A stretch of 34,574 nt of DNA, taken from a virus. Made by a program: the position numbers and the translations under genes. Below the pieces are notes generated by a model. That model saw only the letters and a list, made by a program, of their open reading frames with translations. It searched no databases and had not been told where the DNA came from. Below are positions 7,345-13,845 of the stretch, piece after piece. Every line of letters begins with the position of its first letter. Positions within the stretch are counted from its first letter, which is position 1. The stretch lies in IMG/VR virus record IMGVR_UViG_3300009285_016361, positions 1 to 34,574 of that record; one strand, written 5' to 3'.

Positions 7345-8051
7345 AAGGAAAGATAATCTTAATCGGAGCAATGGCGATCATCGCTCTAGGAGTATTTGCT
7401 TATACCCAACAGGGCAAAGCGGAAACCAGCGTCACAGCAACCGAGGACACCAAAGCCCAGCAAATTGCTGAAGCCGAGGCACGTCTCAACAGCTTCAAAG
7501 ACAAAGGGTCTCAGGAATATAAAGAGGCAATGCAACAATTCTGCGCATTGCGATCTCGCCCAGCAAAAGAGCGAGAACAGGCAGTAGCCAATGTTAGGGA
7601 GTTTCTGGGAATGCCAGATGTTGATGTGGAATTCACCTGCGGGAGAGGCAACGCCGAGTATTACGAGGCAGCCAGATTTTTAATCAGCATCGATCCTAAA
7701 ACCAACTACATCATCGAGGTTGGCGAAGCTGAGCGCAGATGGGGAACAAAAGAAGACGGCACACGCTGGAACGATCCAATGCCAGAGTATGACTACTCAG
7801 GGCGCTACAGCACACCTGAAGCGATCCGACCAGTAGCCGAGAAGTTCCTGACCGACCACAAGGACATCTTCGGAATCGACATAACCAAGATGACCTACGA
7901 GTTCCAGGGAACGAAACCAGGCAACTTCTTCCTCAAATGGAAGATAGTCGACGGAAGCGGAAAGACCACCGAGCTGGTGAGCATAACCATCACCAACGGC
8001 GGTCAGGTAATCGTCTATGACAACGATACCTACGACCTGGCAAGAAACTAA
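7341..8051 (+). CDS. Exported or membrane-anchored hypothetical protein
   Basis: The 236-residue protein begins with a signal or anchor helix (about 4-20), followed by a charged helical region (about 33-90) and a C-terminal beta-rich domain (about 150-236) whose pattern, a helix then WKIVDG and ITNGGQVIVYDND strands, resembles PepSY-like domains. That resemblance is weak. The protein probably sits outside the cytoplasm. It overlaps the preceding gene by 4 bases and has a strong ribosome binding site. It closes an envelope-associated set of four genes that ends at a hairpin. Confidence 0.7.
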   Translation: MKGKIILIGAMAIIALGVFAYTQQGKAETSVTATEDTKAQQIAEAEARLNSFKDKGSQEYKEAMQQFCALRSRPAKEREQAVANVREFLGMPDVDVEFTCGRGNAEYYEAARFLISIDPKTNYIIEVGEAERRWGTKEDGTRWNDPMPEYDYSGRYSTPEAIRPVAEKFLTDHKDIFGIDITKMTYEFQGTKPGNFFLKWKIVDGSGKTTELVSITITNGGQVIVYDNDTYDLARN

Positions 8052-8071
8052 GCCCAGATCGGGTCGGAAGG

Positions 8072-8095
8072 TCTAGCCCCAGGCAAGGGGCTAGA
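8072..8095 (+). terminator. Strong hairpin, possible terminator without U-tract
   Basis: A perfect 9-base stem (TCTAGCCCC 8072-8080, GGGGCTAGA 8087-8095) closes a six-base loop after the envelope gene set. The following bases (TCAGTTCTGTTG) are only partly T-rich, so this is a weak or factor-dependent terminator at best. It separates the upstream genes from the new promoter at 8105. Confidence 0.45.
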
Positions 8096-8104
8096 TCAGT
8101 TCTG

Positions 8105-8133
8105 TTGATAATTTATTAATAAAAGCCTATAAT
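8105..8133 (+). promoter_or_regulatory. Promoter of the thermonuclease gene
   Basis: A near-consensus sigma70 promoter: -35 TTGATA at 8105-8110, a 17-base spacer and a perfect -10 TATAAT at 8128-8133. The start would be near 8140, leaving a short leader containing AGGA before the ATG at 8157. The nuclease can therefore be expressed independently, possibly from a prophage. Confidence 0.78.
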
Positions 8134-8156
8134 CCAGGCATAATTCAGGAAAACGA

Positions 8157-9155
8157 ATGAAAAGACTATTTGAAGGCAAGCGAAAACTGATCACAATTCC
8201 TCTCATAGGGATTTTATCCCTTGCGCTCTTCCCGTTTGCCATAGGGCTAGGAGCGGGCTGGCTGGTCTATAAAAAAGTCGGCAATCCAAAAATAAAGTAT
8301 TCCCTCCTGGCAATGATCGCCCTTTTTACTTTATTCGTCGGCAGTGCCTGGGTCTCGGCAGTAAACTCTCCCAGCACACCAGAACAAAAACAAACTGCAG
8401 AAATCACCCCTACTCCACAAACGCAGACAGCAACTGAAACAAAACAAGAGCAAGCAACCACCCCAACCGCAACTGAAGAAGACCCAAAGACAAATAAACA
8501 GGAGGCAAAAGTAACGAGAGTTATTGATGGCGACACAATCGAGGTCTCACTCAACGGCAAAACAGAAACAATAAGATTTATAGGAATAAACACACCAGAG
8601 ACAGTCGATCCCAGGAAGCTAGTTGAATGTTTCGGCGAAAGAGCATCGGCAGTCGCAAAAGAAAACTTGAGCGGTGAGACAGTCTGGATCGAAGCCGACC
8701 CAACCCAGGGCGAAAGAGATAAATACAATCGGCTCTTAAGGTTTGTGTGGACTGACGACGCCACAGTCGACTTCGGCAAAGTGATGATCGCCACAGGCTT
8801 CGCCTACGAATACACCTACAACACACCCTATAAATACCAGGCGGTATATAAGCAGGCACAGAAGGAAGCAGAGCAAGGCAAAAAAGGACTCTGGGCAGAC
8901 AACGCCTGCCCAGTAGCCACTACAAAGCCCACTGTCGTCCCAACTCAATCAACTAGCACCAATCAACCACCCGCAAATCAAGGTGGCGGAGCATGTAAAT
9001 ACTCCTGCAGCAGCCCAGATCGAGACTGTTCGGACTTCTCATCTCACGCCGAAGCACAGGCGTTTTTCAACTGCTGCGGATTTACTGCCACAAACGATCC
9101 GATGAAGCTGGACTCCGTAGGAGTTGGAGACGGCGTCGCCTGCGAATCAATATAA
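8157..9155 (+). CDS. Membrane-anchored thermonuclease with Excalibur-like tail
   Basis: The 332-residue protein has two N-terminal membrane helices (about 11-38 and 48-69), a Thr/Gln/Pro linker (70-115), a staphylococcal-nuclease domain (about 116-252) and a C-terminal Cys-rich Excalibur-like domain (about 279-332). Nuclease residues are visible: D124 and D126 in RVIDGDTIEV, R140, E148 in INTPE, and R192 in KYNRLL. The tail has DCSDF and DGVACE motifs that usually bind calcium outside the cell. The domain should therefore act on DNA or RNA outside the membrane. It has its own promoter, a typical feature of genes expressed from prophages. The tail style resembles proteins I associate with CPR bacteria. 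Confidence 0.92.
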   Translation: MKRLFEGKRKLITIPLIGILSLALFPFAIGLGAGWLVYKKVGNPKIKYSLLAMIALFTLFVGSAWVSAVNSPSTPEQKQTAEITPTPQTQTATETKQEQATTPTATEEDPKTNKQEAKVTRVIDGDTIEVSLNGKTETIRFIGINTPETVDPRKLVECFGERASAVAKENLSGETVWIEADPTQGERDKYNRLLRFVWTDDATVDFGKVMIATGFAYEYTYNTPYKYQAVYKQAQKEAEQGKKGLWADNACPVATTKPTVVPTQSTSTNQPPANQGGGACKYSCSSPDRDCSDFSSHAEAQAFFNCCGFTATNDPMKLDSVGVGDGVACESI

Positions 9156-9167
9156 TCTTACAAAAGA

Positions 9168-9200
9168 AAAACCAGTCCCTTCATTAAAGAAACTGGTTTT
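9168..9200 (-). terminator. Terminator of the minus-strand gene pair
   Basis: The hairpin AAAACCAGT 9168-9176 pairs perfectly with ACTGGTTTT 9192-9200. Read on the - strand the stem is followed by TTTTTCTTTTG, a good U-tract, so it ends transcription of the receiver gene. It could also stop + strand transcripts leaving the nuclease gene, with a shorter T run. Confidence 0.68.
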
Positions 9201-9212
9201 GGGAAACATCGA

Positions 9213-9571
9213 TTAAAGTTTCGTTACTACTTTTCCTATATCGACACAGTTAGCCTTCCCAAGATCGACATCAACTCCACGCACCCTGTCACCTGATAAA
9301 CCCACAGTTTTTACTCCAGTGCTTTTGCTCGAATTGCTGCAAGGACTGATTGACCATCAACGCCACTCGTGTCCCATTCGTTCAGATTTCCATCGATGGT
9401 AGCGACATTAACACCAAGTTCACCTAAACGATCCACAGCAGCTAGTGCCTCGGCTAATGTGCCAGCACTAAGAACAACTGAGTGACCAGAATCGGCTAAC
9501 ATCTCACGGAGAGTGTCTCGCCAATCTTTATCGTCCTCACTTACAAAAACTCTTGCTTTTTCTGGTGACAT
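9213..9571 (-). pseudogene. Response-regulator receiver domain, frameshifted
   Basis: The intact frame (9311-9571, 86 residues) starts after GGAGATGAAATT and reads as the first part of a CheY-like receiver: acidic pocket E12-D13-D14 and phospho-acceptor D60 in TIDGNL, then VLAAIRAKALE and a stop. The missing part is still present one frame away: from the base after GCACT the frame reads GVKTVGLSGD, then VDVDLGKANCVDIGKVVTKL, ending at 9213. This supplies the expected beta4, the conserved lysine strand and the last helix. Restoring one base near 9319-9324 gives about 120 residues, the normal receiver length. It is therefore a single-base frameshift, either a true mutation or a sequencing or assembly error. 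No output domain is present. Confidence 0.75.
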
Positions 9572-9603
9572 AATTTCATCTCCTTTCTAAAAATAATTTG
9601 TAA

Positions 9604-10047
9604 TTAAATGTTCGGGTAATGCTCCTTAAACCAAGCGTCTAGCACTGCTTCCTTAGCAGTGTCGCCAGACTTCAAGGCATCAGTAAGTTCTCGCAGTTTG
9701 TCGTGATAAAGGGTGTCGCCGTCATAAACATCGATCTGCTGTTGGGCAACAGGATCACCTGCATATTCCGTTCTTTTTTGTGCATAAATCTTTCTCTGCT
9801 CTTCCTTTGATTTCAGATGCAGACCATTCAAAAAACCATGATCTACAGGCTTCAAACCCGCCATACAAACAGGTTCTTCACCAGGAAGAATCCCTTCAGG
9901 TCTATGGGCTGCAACGATCTGTTCAGCTTGAGACATGAGCTGGGGAGGGACAAGGCGACGGATAGCAGAATCGTAAGCCTCCATTGAGGCAGGAGAAAGT
10001 GGAAGTCCAGAAAAACCAGCTGTGGGTGCAATAATTTCTTTTGGCAT
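9604..10047 (-). CDS. Hypothetical protein, minus-strand accessory gene
   Basis: The 147-residue product is not recognised. The N-terminal third is rich in Ala, Pro and Leu, and the C-terminal half is helical and charged, ending in DAWFKEHYPNI. It has a convincing promoter at 10100-10128 and an AAGGA sequence about 14 bases before the ATG, and is followed 32 bases later by the receiver gene. The two genes point against the rest of the accessory block, have their own promoter and terminator, and so look like a moron (an independently expressed cargo unit). Confidence 0.73.
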   Translation of the reverse strand: MPKEIIAPTAGFSGLPLSPASMEAYDSAIRRLVPPQLMSQAEQIVAAHRPEGILPGEEPVCMAGLKPVDHGFLNGLHLKSKEEQRKIYAQKRTEYAGDPVAQQQIDVYDGDTLYHDKLRELTDALKSGDTAKEAVLDAWFKEHYPNI

Positions 10048-10099
10048 AGTCGTTTAATCCTTCTGTGTTGCTTTCCTAGCAATCCTATAACTCGACGAG

Positions 10100-10128
10100 A
10101 GTATACCAAAGTAGATCAAAAAAAGCAA
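10100..10128 (-). promoter_or_regulatory. Promoter of the minus-strand gene pair
   Basis: On the - strand: -35 TTGCTT at 10128-10123, a 17-base spacer and -10 TATACT at 10105-10100. It lies about 50 bases before the ATG at 10047 and is divergent from the portal promoter that begins 18 bases away, so the two may influence each other. Confidence 0.7.
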
Positions 10129-10145
10129 ACGATTATCAAAACCAC

Positions 10146-10175
10146 TTGCATTTTTAATTCGAACTTTGTTAGAAT
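10146..10175 (+). promoter_or_regulatory. Promoter of the portal leader (unit 1)
   Basis: -35 TTGCAT at 10146-10151, an 18-base spacer and -10 TAGAAT at 10170-10175. The bases CACTTG at the -35 and ATGAAAGCAGT from the -10 onward are shared with the second unit at 12167, showing that the promoter was duplicated together with its leader. Confidence 0.75.
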
Positions 10176-10181
10176 GAAAGC

Positions 10182-10267
10182 AGTAAAGTAATCCGCCTAA
10201 CGAATTGATCGGGGCTTGGGTTTCTCTATTCGAAAGAGTAGGAAAACCTAAGCCCCTTTTTTGTTGG
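10182..10267 (+). ncRNA. Leader RNA unit 1, before portal
   Basis: The transcript from the promoter above would begin near 10182. It carries CTAACGAATTGATCGGGG (10197-10214), identical in unit 2 at 12221-12238, and then runs into a long hairpin followed by six T and GTTGG. ATCC at 10191-10194 can pair with GGAT at 10266-10269 around the whole hairpin. The RNA either ends at the terminator, giving a small RNA of about 80 bases, or reads through into the portal gene, whose ATG is at 10278. Which occurs is not visible. Confidence 0.6.
10211..10262 (+). terminator. Intrinsic terminator / attenuator of unit 1
   Basis: GGGGCTT at 10211-10217 pairs with AAGCCCC at 10250-10256, the stem continues with GGTTT and AAACC, and the inner CTCT/AGAG closes a small loop. 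Six T follow at 10257-10262. It lies between the promoter and the portal start, so it must be bypassed for this promoter to express the portal gene. Confidence 0.75.
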
Positions 10268-10277
10268 ATAAAATCAT

Positions 10278-12161
10278 ATGCCAGAAGTCAAAGAAGAAAA
10301 AATCACACAACCAGGTCGCTACGAACCAACGGAAGCCGACTCCAAACTGATCGAGAAATGGAAGAAAAGGTTCAAGCGAGCAAAAGAATTCAGAGAGCCA
10401 TACCAAGCAAAATGGTTGAGGCTTTATCAACTGTATCGAGCTTATCAAGCCAAGCTGAACTACGCCTACAACACCCGCCTGATGCCCCCTATCGCCTTTG
10501 AAATCGTGAAGACTGTGGTGTCCAGGCTGGCAACCGCCAAACGCAAGACCAGAATCCTACCAAGAGAAAAAGCCGATCTAAAATCCACCTCCCTCAACTC
10601 CTGGGATGACTTGGTAAATTACGACTTTGACATTATCGAGCTGGCAAAGAAACTCCCCAACTGGATCGAAGCATCAACCATTTACGGCAACGGCATCGTG
10701 AAGCTGGCATGGAAAATGCTGACCACAACCAACAGCGAAGGCAAGGTAACCACAATCTACGACGACCCCACCATGAGCCTAGCGGATCTCTGGGACTTGC
10801 TCCCCGCCCCTGAAACGGAAGACCTGCAGGAAAGTTGCCCCTGGCTCATTCACCGCATAGTCAAACCTAAAACCAGGATAGAGAAAGAGGAAAAAACCAG
10901 AGGCGAAGACAAGATTTATAAGAACATGGAATTTGTAGAGGACAAAACAGTTGAGGACTGGAAGAAAGAACGATACGAAATCAACGCTAAAAAGATGTCC
11001 CAGATGGGCGGAAGCGAAAAGGAAAATGAGAGTGGAGAGAGCAGAATCCTCCCCGAAAAAATGGATGGCGAAAAGCAGGTAGAAATCTGGGAATGCTGGG
11101 ACTGGGAAGAAGACAGGCTGGTCGTCATTATGAACCAGGAAATCCTAACGAGAGACGATGAGAACCCCTACCTGGGAATCAACGGCGGAAGGGTCTTCGT
11201 CGACCTGCCAGACATGCCACTCCTCTGGGAGTTCTGGGCAACAGGACACATCGAGCCAGTCGAAACCACGATCCTCGAAATCGCAGACCTTCGAAACCAG
11301 CGCATGGACGACATCATCATGATGCTCGACCCAGTGGTTAAGATCAGAAAAGAATCAGGCATAACCAAAAACGACATCATCTTCGCACCAGGCGCAGTCT
11401 GGGAGCTGAGGAAAATGGACGACGCCGTGATTGAAAGACCGCCTGAAATCAGCCTCATGGGAGTGAACGAAGACAAGATGATGAGGGACGAAATCAGCAG
11501 AACTCTGGCGCTGGGAGAGTATATGCAGGGCATGCCCCAGTCCTCCAGCGAACCGCTCGGCAAGGTGGCGATGCTTCTCGGACAGAGCAACCTCCGCCTG
11601 AGCATGAACGCCAACAACATCGCAATAGCGCTAACCCAGGTGGCAAACATCCTGATCGACATGAACCGAGAATTTATCAGCGAAGACAAACTCTACCGAG
11701 TTGTTGGAGAGGAAGTCAACTTCAAGGAATTTAAGAAGGATGACAAAAAAGTGAAGGTTGACGCAATCGTCGAAGTCGACCCAGTGATACCACCAGACCA
11801 AACAGCCAGAATAAACCAGATACTGATGCTCTACGACAAGCTCATCGCCCAGGACAAACCCAACCCCAACGACGCAAACGAAGTAAAGACCTGGCTCAAG
11901 AGAAAGAGAGAGTTGCAGAAGATGCTCCTAGAGGAGCTGGATCTCGACTCTTATATCGATCTACTGCTGGGCGCAGACCCAAATGAGGCAGGTGTAGAGT
12001 CAACGGAGACACCGACAGAACCCAGCGCCGTTGCCCCCGTGTCGCCCGCTGTCGGGGCTTTGCCAGCTCAGTCGGCTGGTAATACCCCTGCAAACGCAGG
12101 CGGAGGGATGCGGGCAATGCTAAAGCAGATTCCCCTGCTTGGGAAAATGATGGCGCAATAA
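10278..12161 (+). CDS. Portal protein
   Basis: The 627-residue protein is the expected size and position for a portal, the dodecameric ring through which DNA is packaged and to which the tail adaptor binds. Supporting stretches are the N-terminal helical clamp region with RLMPPIAFEIVKTVVSRLAT (about 71-90), a long stem or wing segment around 325-360 (VETTILEIADLRNQRMDDII) and a helical crown-like region around 415-470. The last 50 residues are Pro/Ala/Gly-rich and disordered. The start ATG has no Shine-Dalgarno sequence. Position before the scaffold and capsid genes supports the call, though there is no single diagnostic catalytic motif. Confidence 0.88.
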   Translation: MPEVKEEKITQPGRYEPTEADSKLIEKWKKRFKRAKEFREPYQAKWLRLYQLYRAYQAKLNYAYNTRLMPPIAFEIVKTVVSRLATAKRKTRILPREKADLKSTSLNSWDDLVNYDFDIIELAKKLPNWIEASTIYGNGIVKLAWKMLTTTNSEGKVTTIYDDPTMSLADLWDLLPAPETEDLQESCPWLIHRIVKPKTRIEKEEKTRGEDKIYKNMEFVEDKTVEDWKKERYEINAKKMSQMGGSEKENESGESRILPEKMDGEKQVEIWECWDWEEDRLVVIMNQEILTRDDENPYLGINGGRVFVDLPDMPLLWEFWATGHIEPVETTILEIADLRNQRMDDIIMMLDPVVKIRKESGITKNDIIFAPGAVWELRKMDDAVIERPPEISLMGVNEDKMMRDEISRTLALGEYMQGMPQSSSEPLGKVAMLLGQSNLRLSMNANNIAIALTQVANILIDMNREFISEDKLYRVVGEEVNFKEFKKDDKKVKVDAIVEVDPVIPPDQTARINQILMLYDKLIAQDKPNPNDANEVKTWLKRKRELQKMLLEELDLDSYIDLLLGADPNEAGVESTETPTEPSAVAPVSPAVGALPAQSAGNTPANAGGGMRAMLKQIPLLGKMMAQ

Positions 12162-12166
12162 ATCAC

Positions 12167-12196
12167 TTGACAAAGGGTCAAGGACTTTATTACAAT
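12167..12196 (+). promoter_or_regulatory. Promoter of leader unit 2
   Basis: -35 TTGACA (consensus) at 12167-12172, an 18-base spacer and -10 TACAAT at 12191-12196. It is the stronger of the twin promoters and starts 6 bases after the portal stop. The spacing equals that of unit 1. Confidence 0.85.
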
Positions 12197-12202
12197 GAAA
12201 GC

Positions 12203-12301
12203 AGTTAAGAAGACCAACGCCTAACGAATTGATCGGGGCTAAGACTTCTGGATATACGCAAATGCGTGTGTTTAGAAGTTTTAGCCCCTTTTTTGTTGGT
12301 C
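12203..12301 (+). ncRNA. Leader RNA unit 2, before decoration-like gene
   Basis: This unit shares with unit 1 the block CTAACGAATTGATCGGGG (here 12221-12238), the T tract and GTTGG after it. The stem and loop sequences between are different but still pair. GACCAAC at 12212-12218 can pair perfectly with GTTGGTC at 12295-12301, enclosing the whole element and ending just before the ribosome binding site of the next gene. It is a terminated RNA of about 90 bases or a read-through leader. Confidence 0.65.
12235..12294 (+). terminator. Intrinsic terminator / attenuator of unit 2
   Basis: GGGGCTAAGACTTCT at 12235-12249 pairs with AGAAGTTTTAGCCCC at 12274-12288, with one or two G-U pairs. An inner ATACGC/GCGTGT hairpin (12254-12269) closes it, and six T follow at 12289-12294. 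It also serves as the end of the portal transcript. Confidence 0.8.
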
Positions 12302-12320
12302 TAGGAGGTGAAAGAAAAAT

Positions 12321-12722
12321 ATGAAAACACTAAGACAAAATATCCAAATCAAACAAGTCCTCCCTATTCAAGTCATCGTCGACACCACAGAAGGCGCAGC
12401 CATTGATACCCGTCAAGGCGGAGGCAACAACTTCGACACCGCTCTCGTTAATGTAGAAATCGGCGACCTCGGAACACAAGCCACCACCGCAGTAAAGATC
12501 GAGGAATCGGACACTTCCGATTTCAGCGCAGGCAATCAAGTCGCCAAAGGCGGAGAGGAAGTGACTGTCGCAGCCGACACCTCCTACAAGATGGAAGTCG
12601 AAAGAGCTAAGAGATACCTGAGAGCCGTCGTGACCTTCGCAACGCCAGGAGTAACGCCAACAGCAGAAGTATTTATTGGAGCAATTCTGTGGAATGCCCA
12701 AAAGCCATTCCCAGTCGTATAA
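12321..12722 (+). CDS. Head decoration-like virion protein
   Basis: The 133-residue protein follows leader unit 2 with a good ribosome binding site (TAGGAGGTG). It is predicted to be all beta, ending in AEVFIGAILWNAQKPFPV, a pattern I associate with small phage capsid-associated proteins that report an experimental-value-like beta fold. Acidic residues (EIGD, EESDTSD) are common. It is the first gene after a strong promoter, which fits a protein needed in many copies such as a decoration protein. The name is provisional, resting on position, size and fold pattern. Confidence 0.72.
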   Translation: MKTLRQNIQIKQVLPIQVIVDTTEGAAIDTRQGGGNNFDTALVNVEIGDLGTQATTAVKIEESDTSDFSAGNQVAKGGEEVTVAADTSYKMEVERAKRYLRAVVTFATPGVTPTAEVFIGAILWNAQKPFPVV

Positions 12723-12726
12723 ACCT

Positions 12727-13026
12727 ATGCCAGACCAAGTAATACAACCAGAAAACCAAGCGCCAGTAGCCCCACAAGTAGGACTGAAAAAAGCTCCTGT
12801 TGAGGATAAGCAGGCAACCTGGGCAAAGATTGAGGCGGTTTATACCGCAGCGAAGACAGCATACCTGACGAAGGGTGCAACCCTGGTCAATGTTCTGGAC
12901 AGTTTAGCAGCAACTCTAGCAGACATTAAAAACGCCGAGACGCAAGGCATGGGAGGCTTAGGAGCAGGACAGCCCGAAATGGAACTGCCAGCACCGCCAG
13001 CGCCAGAGGAAATGCCGACAGCTTAA
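12727..13026 (+). CDS. Small virion-region protein, paralogue A
   Basis: Translation from ATG at 12727 (context AAACCTATG, no Shine-Dalgarno) gives 99 residues: a Gln/Pro-rich N-terminus, a helical centre (WAKIEAVYTAAKTAYLT) and a Gly/Pro tail (GGLGAGQPEMELPAPPAPEE). The second half resembles the protein at 13293-13613 with the same order of Trp, AA-x-x-AY, Asp/Leu helix and GGLG-x-x-Q-x-x-x-ELPA, so the two are probably duplicates. No family is recognised. It may be a scaffold-related or head-assembly chaperone-like protein, which is inference from location. Confidence 0.7.
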   Translation: MPDQVIQPENQAPVAPQVGLKKAPVEDKQATWAKIEAVYTAAKTAYLTKGATLVNVLDSLAATLADIKNAETQGMGGLGAGQPEMELPAPPAPEEMPTA

Positions 13027-13032
13027 AAAGCT

Positions 13033-13287
13033 ATGACTGACAAAAACGAAGAAAAACTAGAAAAAGGACAAGCCGTCTGGGAAATGACCCAGACAGAAGG
13101 CTGGCAAGTTATAAAAAGCCAGATTGAAGCGGAGGCAAAGATCGAGACAGACGAACTCCTCGACTGTCCCGAAGACGAGGTCAAAGAGCATCGAGGAGCG
13201 ATCAAGGCTTATAGAAAAGTCCTGAGCATGGTCGAGACTGCCGAGAAAGAAAAACAGGAGGCAGCTGAAAACCTGCGAAATCAATAA
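13033..13287 (+). CDS. Hypothetical helical protein, 84 residues
   Basis: A highly charged, probably all-helical protein placed between the two paralogues of the neighbouring genes. Residues about 5-80 alternate Lys/Glu, with WEMTQTEGWQVIKSQIEAEA as the clearest helix. Proteins with this sort of EGW-x-x-I-K pattern occur near phage portal and scaffold genes, but no function is established. The start context AAAAAGCTATG has no Shine-Dalgarno sequence. It lies 6 bases after the preceding stop and 5 bases before the next ATG. Confidence 0.7.
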   Translation: MTDKNEEKLEKGQAVWEMTQTEGWQVIKSQIEAEAKIETDELLDCPEDEVKEHRGAIKAYRKVLSMVETAEKEKQEAAENLRNQ

Positions 13288-13292
13288 AACAT

Positions 13293-13613
13293 ATGGCAGA
13301 CGAAAAAGATAAAAAACCAGAGGAAGGGAAAGACACCACAGAAGGCAATGTGGTTCTCGCCAAGTTTAAGAAAGACCAGGCGAAAGAAGACAGACGCAAA
13401 AAATGGCGTGTTGTCGAAGAAGCAGTCTCAGCAGCCAGGCAAGCCTACTGCGGAAGCTACGACAACAACAAAGAAGAAAAACTAGCAACATTTGATACCG
13501 CCCTCAAAGACTTAGTTGAAGTCTTGAACGGAGTCCTTGATGGCGAGATTAAATTAGGAGGTTTAGGTGAAGACCAGGGAGGGATCGAACTCCCCGCCTC
13601 TGCCGAATACTAA
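13293..13613 (+). CDS. Small virion-region protein, paralogue B
   Basis: The 106-residue protein has a charged N-terminus (1-35) and then a segment parallel to the protein at 12727: KWRVVEEAVSAARQAY, a helix with DTALKDLVEVL, and GGLGEDQGGIELPA near the end. The shared order and the conserved GGLG-Q-ELPA tail suggest duplication followed by divergence. Function unknown. The tail may be a short binding peptide for a common partner such as capsid or scaffold. Start context AAAACATATG lacks a Shine-Dalgarno sequence. Confidence 0.7.
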   Translation: MADEKDKKPEEGKDTTEGNVVLAKFKKDQAKEDRRKKWRVVEEAVSAARQAYCGSYDNNKEEKLATFDTALKDLVEVLNGVLDGEIKLGGLGEDQGGIELPASAEY

Positions 13614-13619
13614 AAAACT

Positions 13620-13835
13620 ATGCCATACGGAATAAAAGGTAAAACAAAAAAATGGGAGGAAGGCACGAAGACAGGGCAAAAGCTCGACGCCAGGATTGAA
13701 AAATGTGTCGCAACGAAAATGGCTGACCCTGACTTTAAGCCACAGGAAGGCAGAACCAAAAAGGAATCAGCCATCGCCGTATGCAAAACAGCGATAAGCA
13801 GATCAAAAGAATTTAGCACGCAATTATCAAAATGA
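13620..13835 (+). CDS. Small basic phage protein, 71 residues
   Basis: A lysine-rich protein with two cysteines (C29, C55) in helical segments EKCVATKM and SAIAVCKTAISRS. The K-x-ESAIA-x-C pattern recurs in small proteins near phage head genes. Those proteins have no established role. The start is in the AAAAACTATG context. It ends just before the scaffold-like gene, whose ribosome binding site GAGGT overlaps its stop region. Confidence 0.65.
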   Translation: MPYGIKGKTKKWEEGTKTGQKLDARIEKCVATKMADPDFKPQEGRTKKESAIAVCKTAISRSKEFSTQLSK

Positions 13836-13845
13836 GGTAATGACT

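Noticed and set aside
8072-8095. A confident intrinsic terminator after the envelope genes
   Set aside because: The stem is perfect, but the U-tract is interrupted early, so I list it at low confidence only.
10174-10191. Leader peptide MKAVK in unit 1, and MKAVKKTNA at 12195-12224 in unit 2
   Set aside because: In both cases the ATG overlaps the -10 element and lies upstream of the expected transcription start, so it would not be in the mRNA. The shared bases are explained by the duplicated promoter.
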